From NCBI GenBank assembly GCA_019358875.1, contig JAHHIF010000013.1:1-64000 (forward strand): a DNA stretch of 64,000 nt. The letters run 5' to 3'. How positions within the stretch are numbered: the first letter of the stretch is position 1; every line of letters begins with the position of its first letter. Under the pieces are notes generated by a model. That model was not told the origin of the DNA, made no database searches, and saw only the letters and a program-made list of their open reading frames with translations. Origin of the DNA: Symplocastrum torsivum CPER-KK1. Its GTDB lineage: Bacteria > Cyanobacteriota > Cyanobacteriia > Cyanobacteriales > Coleofasciculaceae. Below are positions 1-9,312 of this stretch, piece by piece. The position numbers were made by a program, and so were the translations under genes.

Positions 1-135
1 CAAGCACTTGAAAGAATTGAGCATCTCTCATCTCTAGACGGTTTCACTCCATTGAACTTGCCTGTGCTAGCCTTCGGTTCCACTAAATCATCCGCTTGTG
101 ACACTCAAAGGGCGGAATGTGGGTTGAAAGGCTGA
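1..135 (+). pseudogene. 3' end of an unidentified ORF, open at the left edge
   Basis: Frame 1 is open from the first base and stops with TGA at 133-135, giving a 44-residue C-terminal tail. I do not recognise the family. A terminal-inverted-repeat-like 18-mer lies 53 bp downstream, so the ORF could be the end of a transposase gene, but that rests on position only. A chance open frame is also possible. Confidence 0.25.
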
Positions 136-188
136 TGTAGTAAGCTAAAGCTTACTTCGGCTTTGAGCCGGAAATTTATTTCCAGGCT

Positions 189-206
189 CTTAAGTCAGTG
201 CCATTC
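189..206. repeat. Transposon terminal repeat, 18 bp
   Basis: The 18-mer CTTAAGTCAGTGCCATTC is identical to the right terminal repeat of the MITE at 63831-63848 and is the reverse complement of its left repeat at 63600-63617. It is therefore the end of an element of the same family, whose body should lie to the left (1-188 and beyond). The interior next to it does not resemble the MITE interior. Confidence 0.6.
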
Positions 207-246
207 ACCTTAAGTAACCGTACTATGAAGCAGTGGTAACTTGTGA

Positions 247-933
247 TTACTCGGTAGCTAAGCTCTCGACAAAGGCAGCGTGTACGTCCGATTGTACTCC
301 CTCTTGTAAAACTGCCAGTACCTGCTGCATATTCCCATTTAGTAACTCTGTAACCGCCAAGCACAACCCCGGAAAAACTCTACTCCGCAAAATCCCGTCG
401 GAATCAGCAGGTAAATCAAGATATTCACCTTCTTCTAGATAGAACCAGCTAAGTTTCTGATCGAGGACTTGCCAGACAATGTATTCTTTCACCCCATTCC
501 GGCGATAGGCTTGTTTTTTGGCGTGAAGGTCGATGGCAGTACTGCTAGCAGCTATTTCAACAATCAGTTCTGGAGCACCTTCAATATAGTCATCGTCACT
601 CAGTCGCGCTTGCCCACCTGCTTCTGGAGTGATCAGGAGTACAGCATCAGGTTGGGGTTCATTGTCAAGGTCTAGGCGCACAGTCGGATTATCTCCCACA
701 GCAACCCCTGGAGTCATGGCTTCATAAATTCCCAACCATGACATGATTCGACCATGAGGTTGACCGTGGCTCTTGAAGCGCAACGCAGCAGGCATATAGA
801 CAATTCCTTCAATCAATTCGGCTTTTTTTAGGTTGGGCATGGCGTTATAGCGGCGCTCAAACTCGTAACGATTTAAGCGATCGCCATTTTCCAAAGGAGG
901 AATTGTCAAATGCTGGTTGGGTGTTTTAACCAT
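247..933 (-). CDS. Uma2 family (DUF820) putative endonuclease
   Basis: A 228-aa protein of the Uma2/DUF820 family, which is greatly expanded in cyanobacteria and has a PD-(D/E)XK restriction-nuclease-like fold; cellular roles are mostly unknown. Typical features are the N-terminal RYEFERRYNAMP segment, the ELIEGIVYMPAA strand, the PQPDAVLLI core Asp, and the APELIVEIAASS strand followed by a Lys in the KKQAYRRNGVKEYIVW helix. The open frame extends to 1053, but the first 40 codons look unlike the family and the ATG at 933 gives the usual length. No partner gene is visible. Family assignment is firm; function is not. Confidence 0.85.
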   Translation of the reverse strand: MVKTPNQHLTIPPLENGDRLNRYEFERRYNAMPNLKKAELIEGIVYMPAALRFKSHGQPHGRIMSWLGIYEAMTPGVAVGDNPTVRLDLDNEPQPDAVLLITPEAGGQARLSDDDYIEGAPELIVEIAASSTAIDLHAKKQAYRRNGVKEYIVWQVLDQKLSWFYLEEGEYLDLPADSDGILRSRVFPGLCLAVTELLNGNMQQVLAVLQEGVQSDVHAAFVESLATE

Positions 934-1066
934 AGCTGCTGCTAAGAGTAAACCTATGCCTATCCTACCGAAATCAGCGAAGGTGAGCGAAAGCGCTGGA
1001 GGCAGAAGCGATCGCTGCCTAATAGTCATTTTCAGGACTACTCTTGTAGACAAACCGCTAGCCGCA

Positions 1067-2482
1067 TTAACTTATAGCAGAAGTGGAAGTGGCAATAGGT
1101 AGCAGCACTTTAAAATTGGAGCCTTCCCCCAACCGACTAGTCACCGAAATCGAACCGCCACAGCGTAATAGTAATTGCTGCACAATTGTCAACCCTAAAC
1201 CAGCACCCGTGTTGTCGCTAATGGTAGAACGTCCCCGATAAAAACTATCAAAAATTCTAGGGATTTCATTGGGTGCAATACCAATGCCTGTGTCGCTAAA
1301 TCCAAGCTGAAGGTATTCATCTTGAAGTGTGGCTCGTACCTGAACTTGACCACCTGTAGGAGTAAATTTTAGGCTGTTGTGCAGCAGATTGATGACAATT
1401 TGCCGTAGCCAAGTTTCTAAGCAGAAGACACAGGGAAGATCACGAGGAACCGTGTAGCCAAGTTGGATGCCTTTCTCTTGAGCAAGTGGCTGATAGGTGC
1501 TGACGACACCAGGGACAATTGCGGCAAGCTGCACCAGAGGCAAGGTTGTTGGTTCGGGTTCACTCTCTAGCTGTACTATCTCTTGTAATCCAGCCATCAA
1601 TGAGATTTGGCGATCGCATTCTGTATTGAGTAGTTGCGTGTAGCGTTGACGCTGTGCTGGCTTGAGTTGTGGAGAATCCAACAGCTTCAACGCTGTTTTC
1701 ATATTCGTCAACGGTGTCCGTAACTCCTGCACGACTCGCTTGAGCAACTCATCTTTGTTACGGAGGTCATCATGAGGAGAGGGTGGGATAGCGGTTGTTG
1801 TCTGACTGAAGAACTCAGGCTCACTTGTGGTCAACGAGTGCAGCTTATCCTCAGTCCGTTGTATTTGCTTCACCAATAACTGGGTAAGTAACGCCTTCTC
1901 ATCAGAAGTAGACAGTAAGGAAAACTGTGTTTCCAAACGACCTAGTAATTCCTCAGGCATAGGACTTGCGATCGCAACTACCCCTTTCATTCCCGCCACA
2001 ACTCGCTGAATAACGCGCCGCTCAAAGGTACAAATCGCGTCTAAAGGCTGGCTTTGACTTCGATCTAAAATCGTTGATTCAGGCTGGCAAGCCACAATCA
2101 GACCACTCAACTGGTCAGACACAACAATAAGAAAACATTCCCCCTGAAGCTGACTTCTAGCAGACAATTGCACGGGGACAACTTGAGAATTAGCGCTGAT
2201 AGCAACTGGATTCCCAACATCTGTAACTGCCAACTCATTTTCAACGCCACTACACAGATAAATTGTTTGTGGAATACCACTGTGTTGATAGCGTTGTAGT
2301 TCGTTCTGCCAGTTATTTTCCGAGGGTTGATTGACCCAGATTGTTGCTGGAACGTTTTCCTCAATCAGAACATCAATCAGTACTCCTACCAACGATTGGA
2401 GTGTAGCCGAACTGACTTGAAGAGACTGAGAAGGCGAAAGCGTGTTCAGAGTCAACTGGTAGACCGATAAATCTTTAGTCAT
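1067..2482 (-). CDS. Soluble histidine-kinase-like sensor with Gln at the H-box
   Basis: A 471-aa protein with no membrane segments. Residues 1-200 form an uncharacterised sensory region. A linker precedes the dimerisation helices (about 243-305) and a HATPase_c domain (about 350-465) with an N-box (NLLHNSLKFTPTGG), G1 (DTGIGIAP), F-box (FDSFYRG) and G2 (GAGLGL). The H-box reads VVQELRTPLTN, so the phospho-accepting His is Gln252 (codon CAG, minus strand, 1727-1729). The ATP-binding half looks intact. It may therefore be a kinase that cannot autophosphorylate in the usual way, or a regulatory pseudokinase. No response regulator is adjacent. The Gln might be characteristic of the whole cyanobacterial subfamily. 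Confidence 0.8.
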   Translation of the reverse strand: MTKDLSVYQLTLNTLSPSQSLQVSSATLQSLVGVLIDVLIEENVPATIWVNQPSENNWQNELQRYQHSGIPQTIYLCSGVENELAVTDVGNPVAISANSQVVPVQLSARSQLQGECFLIVVSDQLSGLIVACQPESTILDRSQSQPLDAICTFERRVIQRVVAGMKGVVAIASPMPEELLGRLETQFSLLSTSDEKALLTQLLVKQIQRTEDKLHSLTTSEPEFFSQTTTAIPPSPHDDLRNKDELLKRVVQELRTPLTNMKTALKLLDSPQLKPAQRQRYTQLLNTECDRQISLMAGLQEIVQLESEPEPTTLPLVQLAAIVPGVVSTYQPLAQEKGIQLGYTVPRDLPCVFCLETWLRQIVINLLHNSLKFTPTGGQVQVRATLQDEYLQLGFSDTGIGIAPNEIPRIFDSFYRGRSTISDNTGAGLGLTIVQQLLLRCGGSISVTSRLGEGSNFKVLLPIATSTSAIS

Positions 2483-2629
2483 TAGTCATTCGCTCTTAGT
2501 CTTAGTGTGCAAGCCAATCTAGACTGAAGCCTTATTTCTTTTGGTCTATGAGTTGGGAACGTGGTGGCTTAGGTACCTGAGATTATCTTGCATCGTACAT
2601 AAGCCCCACGACTAACAACTAACAACTGA

Positions 2630-4141
2630 CTAACCAGCAATTCGCTCTAAAAGAGCATCTCGCGCTTGCTCTCGGTCATCGAAGTGAATTTTTTCGGTTC
2701 CGAGAATTTGATAGTCTTCATGACCTTTACCCGCAATCAAAACGCCATCTCCCGGTTGTGCTTGCATAATAGCCGTGCGAATTGCCGTAGCGCGATCGCA
2801 AATTACAATCGGTTCAACTGATGAGGGGATGCCCTCCAAAACGTCTTGCAGGATGCGTTCTGGGTCTTCCGTGCGGGGATTATCTGAGGTGACAACGGCA
2901 ACATCCGCAAGTTCGGCGGCAATTTTACCCATTTTTGGACGCTTCGTGCGATCGCGATCGCCTCCACAACCAAACACACAAATCATCTTGCCCTGAATAA
3001 ATGGTCGTGCCGCTTTGAGCAAGTTCTCCAAACTATCCGGCGTGTGAGCATAATCAACAATTACACTCACCTCCTGGGTTGGCTGCACTTGCACCCGTTC
3101 CATCCGTCCAGGAACACCGGGGAACAGTGGTAAGGCTTCCACAACTGACTCTAATTTCAAACCTAGATGTAAAACAGTTCCAACAGCCGCCAATAAGTTG
3201 GACAAATTGTATTGACCTACCAGCGGTGAACGGAAGGGAACCTCACCTGCGGGTGTATGCAAGATGCCACTCACGCCAGTTGGCTCATAATTCAGGTCAC
3301 TTGTCCACAAGTCAGCCGAAGTCTTTTCGACACTGTAACTCCAAACCTGATCGGGATGAAGCTGTCCAATTAACTGCCGTCCGTAAGGGTCATCGGCATT
3401 AATCACCGCCCGACCTTTGAGATAATCCGAGTTAAACAACAGTGCTTTTGCCGCGAAATAATCATCCATATCGCGGTGGTAGTCCAAGTGGTCTTGAGTG
3501 AGATTCGTAAACACGGCAACCTCAAACGGACAGCCGAGTACCCGACCTTGTGCCAGCGCGTGAGAACTGACTTCCATCACACCAAACTGGCATCCAGCAG
3601 AGACTGCTAATTTCAGTTGTTGTTGCAGTTCCACCGCGAAGGGTGTGGTGTGTGCTGCTATTTTCTCAAACCCTGGCCAACGCGCATACAGTGTACCAAA
3701 AAGCGCCGTCGGTAACTGGGCATGAGCGAGTAGGAATTCAATGAGATGAGTGGTTGTCGTTTTCCCATTGGTACCAGTGATCCCAACTAGCTTCAGTTGC
3801 TGTGCTGGATAACCGTAGAAGCCAGTAGCGGCTTCAGCACAGGCGGTTGTCATGTCCTCTGCTGTGATGACATAAGCGCTATCTCCAGCTTCACTCTTGG
3901 CAAGGGCAGACTGTTTTGCCGCTGCTTGGGGAGAGATTAGGGCAGCGACAGCACCCGATGCGATCGCACTTTCCCAAAATTCCCCACCATCTACCCGTGT
4001 TCCCGGCATCCCAATAAATAAATCTCCCGGTTTACAGGCATGGGAATTCGTACAAATCCCCTTTACCTCAGCATCAAGCGCTGGATGATCAGATATTTCC
4101 CCAATGCTGGGAATCGTTGCTAATAACTCACGTAGTTTCAT
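2630..4141 (-). CDS. murE: UDP-N-acetylmuramoyl-tripeptide synthetase MurE
   Basis: A 503-aa cytoplasmic Mur ligase that adds meso-diaminopimelate to UDP-MurNAc-L-Ala-D-Glu in peptidoglycan precursor synthesis. Visible signatures are the P-loop GITGTNGKTTT (about 120-130), a central domain with NLTQDHLDYH, and a C-terminal domain with VIVDYAHTPDSLENLL and the TSDNPRTEDP motif. DNPR is the family's meso-DAP recognition signature, so DAP rather than lysine is the expected substrate. Length and start are normal. The next minus-strand gene upstream is a small glutaredoxin-like gene about 150 bp away, so co-transcription is possible but not shown. Confidence 0.96.
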   Translation of the reverse strand: MKLRELLATIPSIGEISDHPALDAEVKGICTNSHACKPGDLFIGMPGTRVDGGEFWESAIASGAVAALISPQAAAKQSALAKSEAGDSAYVITAEDMTTACAEAATGFYGYPAQQLKLVGITGTNGKTTTTHLIEFLLAHAQLPTALFGTLYARWPGFEKIAAHTTPFAVELQQQLKLAVSAGCQFGVMEVSSHALAQGRVLGCPFEVAVFTNLTQDHLDYHRDMDDYFAAKALLFNSDYLKGRAVINADDPYGRQLIGQLHPDQVWSYSVEKTSADLWTSDLNYEPTGVSGILHTPAGEVPFRSPLVGQYNLSNLLAAVGTVLHLGLKLESVVEALPLFPGVPGRMERVQVQPTQEVSVIVDYAHTPDSLENLLKAARPFIQGKMICVFGCGGDRDRTKRPKMGKIAAELADVAVVTSDNPRTEDPERILQDVLEGIPSSVEPIVICDRATAIRTAIMQAQPGDGVLIAGKGHEDYQILGTEKIHFDDREQARDALLERIAG

Positions 4142-4288
4142 CTCAATTCTTGCTCCTCACTAAGAAAGGGACTGGGGGCTAGGGACAAGGGATTGGAGAT
4201 TTCTGATTAGACATTTGTAAAGATAGTCGGTAGCCTATCGGACTCTACTGCCGGAATCTTGCCCCATCCCTAGTCCCCACTTCTGCGC

Positions 4289-4561
4289 CTATTTTGGCTT
4301 ATCTTCTGGTAAATATTTCTGTAACATTTGCGCCAACTGCTGTACTGTCGCACGGGGAGAAGGGCGAGGTAGCGGTTCTTCTCTATCGGCACTAACTCGA
4401 CATAGTACTGGCACCTCATATTGATAAGCTTGGAACCAATCCTCGCGTGTTGTAATATCTCGCACCTCTAATTCATGGTTCAAGCCTTGAATCTGTTCTA
4501 GCTTTTCTTGCAATCCCTCGCAGAGATGGCAACCTGACTTACTGTAGAGAATTAATTGCAT
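4289..4561 (-). CDS. Glutaredoxin family small thiol protein
   Basis: A 90-aa thioredoxin-fold protein of the DUF836/glutaredoxin-like family. It begins MQLILYSKSGCHLCEGL, with a CxxC pair (CHLC) in the position of the glutaredoxin active site. The cis-Pro element appears in YEVPVLCRV. Such proteins are predicted soluble thiol-disulfide oxidoreductases with unknown partners. It is divergent from the sulfate-assimilation gene cysH about 230 bp away and upstream of murE on the same strand. Confidence 0.8.
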   Translation of the reverse strand: MQLILYSKSGCHLCEGLQEKLEQIQGLNHELEVRDITTREDWFQAYQYEVPVLCRVSADREEPLPRPSPRATVQQLAQMLQKYLPEDKPK

Positions 4562-4588
4562 TCGTTTTTTGCTGCATAATAACTGACT

Positions 4589-4756
4589 TCAGGCTAGATA
4601 CCCATACGCTTCAATCCCATTACGAAACCGAGAAATTTTCTCTTCTCCTACTCCCCATTCCTTAATTTGCCGTAAAGGTACTTTTCCTTGAGCGAAGAAT
4701 GTCCGGTTCTCCAGTCGGTTTGTGTAGTTTTGCAAGGTAAAATTAACAGTGTTAAA
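4589..4756 (-). CDS. Possible small protein of unknown function
   Basis: An open frame between the glutaredoxin-like gene and cysH, with a candidate ATG at 4756 encoding about 55 aa (MFNTVNFTLQNY...). The sequence is basic and not low-complexity, but I recognise no family and see no convincing ribosome binding site. It overlaps the likely cysH promoter region. It is listed because the interval is otherwise empty and may be a chance frame. Confidence 0.2.
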   Translation of the reverse strand, partial: FNTVNFTLQNYTNRLENRTFFAQGKVPLRQIKEWGVGEEKISRFRNGIEAYGYLA

Positions 4757-4788
4757 CATTTTCACTAACACCAGACGCAAAAAACATT

Positions 4789-5520
4789 ATGACCCAATTA
4801 ACCCAGGCTCCGGTTCAACTTCCCAGCTTTGACCTGGATGAACTGAATCAACGATTTGACACTGCCCATCCCAGAGAGATTCTGGCATGGTGTGTTGAGA
4901 ATATTCCAACTGGTCTGGTGCAGACTAGTGCTTTCAACGTTGATGACATAGTCATTACAGATATTCTCTACCGCGACCTCAAACCAGCAACGCCCGTTCC
5001 GGTAATATTTCTCGATACGCTGTACCATTTCCCTCAGACCCTGGAACTAGTTGCCAAAGCTACAACGATCTACAACCTAGATCTAAAAACCTATAAAATT
5101 CCAGATATTAATTCCCGTGAAGCTTTTGCCACAAAATATGGGGATGCCCTTTGGGATAAGGATATTCAACAATTCCATCACCTAACAAAGATTGAACCGC
5201 TGCAACGAGGTCTAGCAGAATTAAACACAGTTGCCTGGATTACTGGTCGCCGTCGTGACCAAGCTGTGACTCGTGCAAATATGCCAGTGTTTGAAATTGA
5301 TGGCGAAGGACGCTTGAAGCTTAACCCCATCGCTAGTTGGACACGTAAAGAAAGCTGGGCATACGTGAATGAACATGGTGTCATTTACAATCCTCTACAT
5401 GACCAAGGTTATCCCAGCATTGGTGATGAACCCATCACAACCCCAGTAGCAGAAGGCGAAGATGAACGTGCTGGTCGTTGGCGGGGTACTGGCAAAACCG
5501 AGTGCGGAATCCACATTTAG
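4789..5520 (+). CDS. cysH: Phosphoadenylyl-sulfate (PAPS) reductase
   Basis: A 243-aa soluble enzyme reducing 3'-phosphoadenylyl sulfate to sulfite with thioredoxin in assimilatory sulfate reduction. The N-terminal half has the nucleotide-binding core (FNVDDIVITDILY, VIFLDTLYHFPQT). The central WITGRRRDQAVTR loop and the C-terminal redox tail ECGIHI carry the catalytic Cys. The Cys-Cys/Cys pairs that hold a [4Fe-4S] cluster in APS reductases are absent, pointing to a PAPS-type enzyme. Start and length are normal. Confidence 0.95.
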   Translation: MTQLTQAPVQLPSFDLDELNQRFDTAHPREILAWCVENIPTGLVQTSAFNVDDIVITDILYRDLKPATPVPVIFLDTLYHFPQTLELVAKATTIYNLDLKTYKIPDINSREAFATKYGDALWDKDIQQFHHLTKIEPLQRGLAELNTVAWITGRRRDQAVTRANMPVFEIDGEGRLKLNPIASWTRKESWAYVNEHGVIYNPLHDQGYPSIGDEPITTPVAEGEDERAGRWRGTGKTECGIHI

Positions 5521-5723
5521 AAACGCGATGAACTAACGCTCATCACCCTTGGAGTGTGGTTCTTTCTTAATCATCGAAAAAATCGCTAAGGCAGTAGGGA
5601 GAGTGAGAAGTAATACATTCTCCCTATCCTTACTATCTGTCCATCTTGAGTAGCTCTAGACCTTCAGTCGGCGGCTGATCAGGTGCAAGCTTGGAGTTGA
5701 ACAAAATACTTTTGAAGGAATAG

Positions 5724-5796
5724 CGCCCTCGGTAGGATTCGAACCTACGACCAAGGGATTAGAAATCCCTTGCTCTATCCCCTGAGCTACGAGAGC
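5724..5796 (-). tRNA. tRNA-Arg(TCT)
   Basis: A 73-nt cloverleaf on the minus strand. The acceptor GCTCTCG pairs with CGAGGGC with one G-T pair. The anticodon stem AGGGA/TCCCT encloses loop TTTCTAA (anticodon TCT), and the T-arm GTAGG/CCTAC encloses TTCGAAT. The discriminator is G, and CCA is not encoded. Confidence 0.96.
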
Positions 5797-6353
5797 ATAA
5801 ATTTATCCTACAAAACATAGAATACCCGATAATCTCTCTAAGTGGCAGACTTACACCTTCTTGGATTCAGGAAGGATATCCTGTTGAACAGTGTTGCTCA
5901 AGTTCAATGCTTTCTTAAAAAATGAGCAATCTAGGAAGTAGGTTGGTATAACTAATCGTAGATTAAGCGTGTCAAGGGTTAGTTGCAGCGGATAATCCCT
6001 AACGGACGATTGACAGCCCATATCAGTTACGTGTATTTGTATCTACTCACCTATCAATCATTGTATGAACCAAACGCTATCTCCAGGCAAGCCATGATTT
6101 TAGACCCTCTAGAGGGCACAGAAACTCAATCCGCTTGACGCTCAAGGTACACTTAAACCAAAGTCATCAGGTGCTTGTATCGGTAGTGGTACGACTTAAG
6201 GCAATAAGCCTCAAAGCAGGCAAATAGCGGCTTAGCGCCGTTTAGTCGAGACCCTGGCACAAGGACTCTGGATAGATAAATGGTTACTTGGGTTATGACA
6301 GCGCTTTCCCGCAGCACCTTATTCGACCCCTAAGTACTCAGCCTGCCAGTGTC
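5797..6353. other. Gene-free interval
   Basis: About 560 bp between tRNA-Arg(TCT) and the next gene. I see no open frame with coding character, no strong terminator and no repeat family. It probably contains the promoter of the downstream gene. Confidence 0.5.
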
Positions 6354-7013
6354 ATGTTTATTCTCAAAAGAAAGGATGTTGAAATCTCTAGCATTCAGCA
6401 CCCAAAGCGAGAACAGCAAATCCCGATTCTCACCTATCAGGCGCAAACCTTTCGCTTGATCAGTGTGTATGGTGCCAAGCAAGGCGAAGAAGCCAAAGCC
6501 TTCTGGCGGGATCTTACCGATCATCGCGGTAAAGTCTGTGTATTGCTCGAAGAACCTGATCGTTACAGCGTTTGGGGAAAAGTTCGCTTAGAGCAACTTG
6601 GTACAGAGGCTGGGCTGGATACGAGAGTTATACCGTACACTCAAGCCTGTCTCTTACTTTTACAAACGGTTTACATTGATGTTGAAGACCTTCTGGGAGG
6701 TCGGCAAGCCGGATTGTTCCAAAAAGAAATCGCTGGTATTTTCAAGCAGTGGCACTTTCCCCAGGCTGAAACACCGGAAGCCGTGAAGCAGTTGCTAACG
6801 GTAGATCCCCTCACAAGCCTACAAGTTCCTCCTTGGGAAGAACACCATCTCATTACTTTGTTGCAGGAACTCTACCGCTTAGGTAAAGAATATTTTGGAA
6901 ATGCCAATTTTGCGGAAGGGGTAAGAGATATATTGCAAGATATGCCAGCTGCCGAACAAACTCAGTTTATGGAGTGGCTGAATCAATCTCCTCTTGGTAA
7001 ACTATGGCGATAA
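6354..7013 (+). CDS. Npun_F0813-like conserved cyanobacterial protein
   Basis: A 219-aa soluble protein of a cyanobacteria-restricted family of unknown function. The frame is open from 6288, but the ATG at 6354 (MFILKRKDVEISS) matches the usual start. Features are a beta-rich N-terminal half (ILTYQAQTFRLISVYGAKQGEEAKAFWR), a KVCVLLEEPDRYSVWGKV segment, and a helical C-terminal half ending EWLNQSPLGKLWR. No catalytic motif or membrane segment is visible. Assignment to this family is from memory of its sequence character. Confidence 0.65.
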   Translation: MFILKRKDVEISSIQHPKREQQIPILTYQAQTFRLISVYGAKQGEEAKAFWRDLTDHRGKVCVLLEEPDRYSVWGKVRLEQLGTEAGLDTRVIPYTQACLLLLQTVYIDVEDLLGGRQAGLFQKEIAGIFKQWHFPQAETPEAVKQLLTVDPLTSLQVPPWEEHHLITLLQELYRLGKEYFGNANFAEGVRDILQDMPAAEQTQFMEWLNQSPLGKLWR

Positions 7014-7144
7014 GCTAGAGATAGGATTAAACAAATATGCCGTGGCTAGCTATCAAAAAACTTATACGGGTCTGCCAAACCGAACTCTCTATAACAACAT
7101 CGGCTTTTTGTGATTTCCTTTATTAGTAATCTCTGGAAAGTCTT

Positions 7145-8155
7145 ATGAGTAGCTCTGTAGACAAGGCATCTAGTCCTCAATCCCCTCTATCTGGTCAGAA
7201 TGTTGTCTATGTGGGGGTTGCTTGGTCAGTACTATCGTTATTATTTTTCCTGCTGTTTAGTATTACTGCTCCAGGGCAGGAAAGCCCATTTTGGTACTTG
7301 ATTGGTACCTACGTTTTGGAGATTTTACCTTTTCTGGCAGCAACTTTGCTCTGCTATAGAAATTGGCGTAGCCCCAACATCGCCAGTGGACGTAATGTCT
7401 GGCTCGGAATTGGATTAGGAATGCTCTGCTACTTGATCGCTGGCTTACTATTTGGCTGGTGGGAGGTAGTTTTGGGTCTTGACCCCGACGTGTCACCTGC
7501 TGACTTATTTTACTTAGCGAGCTATGTGTTCCTGGGTTGGGGCATGGTTCTAGCCGTTCTTCCTAGGCGCTTAAATTTAGAAATGTGGCAATGGGCAACT
7601 GTAGCGGCGATCGCAGCAGCCGGAATTGCTTTTGCCGTCTGGATTTTACTAGCAACACCGACGACGACAGACAACGCTAATGCTAATATTCCACCTGGCG
7701 CTACACAGCAGACATTAACGGGTACGACTTTACCTCAAGCCTCTACTCCAACGGCATCAGAGGAAGCCAGCCCAGCTATAGCTGAGGAAAGTGAAGAAAG
7801 TCAAGCACCGAGTTGGGCGATCGCAGTTGAAGATACGCTTAGCCCACTCTCTAGACCTGTTAACTTCTTCTATATTGTTGCTGATGTCTTTCTCTTGATT
7901 ATTGCTTCAACTCTCTTATTGGCATTTTGGGGGGGACGCTTTGCCCAGTCCTGGCGAATGATTGCGGCAGCAACATTTGCTCTCTACATCGCGGATATGG
8001 GATTTAAGTATGTTGAGGCTCGCGCTGTAGAATACGAAAGCGGAGGTCTACTGGATGTCTTTTATGTTTTCAGTGGTGTACTGGTTGCGATCGGCGCTGC
8101 CTTGGAATATGACGTGTCAAGCCGTTCCCGCCGTGGTGGGCGTAAACGGACTTAA
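7145..8155 (+). CDS. Multi-pass membrane protein of unknown function
   Basis: A 336-aa integral membrane protein. About six hydrophobic segments are visible: near residues 27-45, 50-70, 85-105, 120-137, 148-170 and, after a polar Ser/Glu/Thr-rich loop (about 175-230), 240-265, with further hydrophobic stretches to about 325. The segment LDPDVSPADLFYLASYVFLGWGMVLA resembles the membrane portion of some cyanobacterial sensor proteins, but no signalling domain follows. A purine-rich GGAAAG precedes the ATG. It is 8 bp upstream of an HTH gene on the same strand, so the two are probably co-transcribed. Confidence 0.65.
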   Translation: MSSSVDKASSPQSPLSGQNVVYVGVAWSVLSLLFFLLFSITAPGQESPFWYLIGTYVLEILPFLAATLLCYRNWRSPNIASGRNVWLGIGLGMLCYLIAGLLFGWWEVVLGLDPDVSPADLFYLASYVFLGWGMVLAVLPRRLNLEMWQWATVAAIAAAGIAFAVWILLATPTTTDNANANIPPGATQQTLTGTTLPQASTPTASEEASPAIAEESEESQAPSWAIAVEDTLSPLSRPVNFFYIVADVFLLIIASTLLLAFWGGRFAQSWRMIAAATFALYIADMGFKYVEARAVEYESGGLLDVFYVFSGVLVAIGAALEYDVSSRSRRGGRKRT

Positions 8156-8163
8156 GGTAAGCC

Positions 8164-9162
8164 ATGAGTCCTAGAAAACTAACACAGACTGACAAAAGCG
8201 ATATCTTGAACTTATATCGGCGACCAGAGGAGACAACGTCAACTCTGGCAGTTCGTTATGGTGTCAGTAACTCAACAATTAGCCGCATTCTCAAAAGCAC
8301 CTTGGTGGAGTCCGAATATGAGGTGCTGATTCAGCAAAAGCGCTCAAACCGCACTCCGGGTGGTGCTTCCTCTTCTCTTGTTCAATCCACTGAGTTGCCC
8401 CAAGAGTCTGAGGCTGAGTTACCGCTCGATTTTCAAGAACCTGAGCCAACTCTAGAACCTGAAACAGATCCTGAACCATCTGATCAAACGTCTAGTGATC
8501 AACGTCGGCGGCGAAAACGCTCTTCAGTTGCTCTCCCACCAGTTCCTCAGGAACAGGCGGTACAAACTCAGTTACCCCTAGAGGTACCTGCCTCAGTAGA
8601 GGAAAGCGGTGTTGAGGAACTTGATGAGCCACTTGGTGAACTTGATCGAGCCGAAACCAGCCACTTAGAAGAGTTGCTGGATGAAGACTTGATGGATTTG
8701 GCTGACGATGACGATGATGACGACGATGACAACGATGATTTAGAGGATGATTTAGAGGATGGTTTAGAGGATGACTGGGAAGACGAGGGAATTGAGGCGG
8801 AGAGTCAGAAGCCAATTACTCTCAGGAATAGGGGTATTAATGTTCAAGTTTTACCTCTTTCTGAAGCCTCTTTGCCAAGAACCTGTTACTTAGTTGTAGA
8901 TCGAGCAGCAGAGTTAATAGCTCGACCTCTTAAGGAATTTAGTGACTTAGGACAAATTCCTATTGAGGAAGTTCATGAGAAAACTCTGCCAGTATTTGAC
9001 AACCACAGAGTAGCGAGGCGTTTTTCTAATCGTTCTCAACGAGTGATTAAAGTCCCTGATGGTCGAATGCTTCAGAAGACTTGTTCACACCTGCAAGCTA
9101 AAGGAATTACTCGACTGTTAATTGATGGTCAGGTGTATTCCCTATTACCCGCTCAGCCATAA
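8164..9162 (+). CDS. HTH protein with acidic poly-Asp linker
   Basis: A 332-aa protein. Residues 1-60 form a transposase/resolvase-like helix-turn-helix (DKSDILNLYRR, TLAVRYGVSNSTISRIL), so DNA binding is likely. Residues 70-215 are a disordered acidic region ending in a run of nine Asp and Asp-Leu-Glu repeats (DNA 8700-8790). Residues 225-332 form a conserved domain (LPRTCYLVVDRAAELIA, HLQAKGITRLLIDGQVYSLL). It follows the membrane-protein gene by 8 bp. It may be a regulator, but no target is known; the poly-Asp tract could mimic nucleic acid. Confidence 0.6.
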   Translation: MSPRKLTQTDKSDILNLYRRPEETTSTLAVRYGVSNSTISRILKSTLVESEYEVLIQQKRSNRTPGGASSSLVQSTELPQESEAELPLDFQEPEPTLEPETDPEPSDQTSSDQRRRRKRSSVALPPVPQEQAVQTQLPLEVPASVEESGVEELDEPLGELDRAETSHLEELLDEDLMDLADDDDDDDDDNDDLEDDLEDGLEDDWEDEGIEAESQKPITLRNRGINVQVLPLSEASLPRTCYLVVDRAAELIARPLKEFSDLGQIPIEEVHEKTLPVFDNHRVARRFSNRSQRVIKVPDGRMLQKTCSHLQAKGITRLLIDGQVYSLLPAQP

Positions 9163-9312
9163 AGTCAATTAAACTCAATTAATTATTTAGTGGCTAGTAG
9201 CTCTCGCTTGTAGCTAGCTGCCACTTTGAGGTAGCTGTCTTTGGTGAGTCGCCTCAGGTTTGGCAAACAAAGGCAGAGGGAATGGCAACGAAACCTCTGC
9301 TCACGACGGGTC

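Noticed and set aside
113..130. GTGGGTTGAAAG resembling the tail of type V-K CRISPR repeats
   Set aside because: Only one partial copy, with no repeat-spacer structure around it. It is too short to claim given that the CAST-like ends are 24 kb or more away.
2590..2630. Short tandem heptamers (ACTAACA) between genes
   Set aside because: Ordinary short repeats common in cyanobacterial intergenic DNA.
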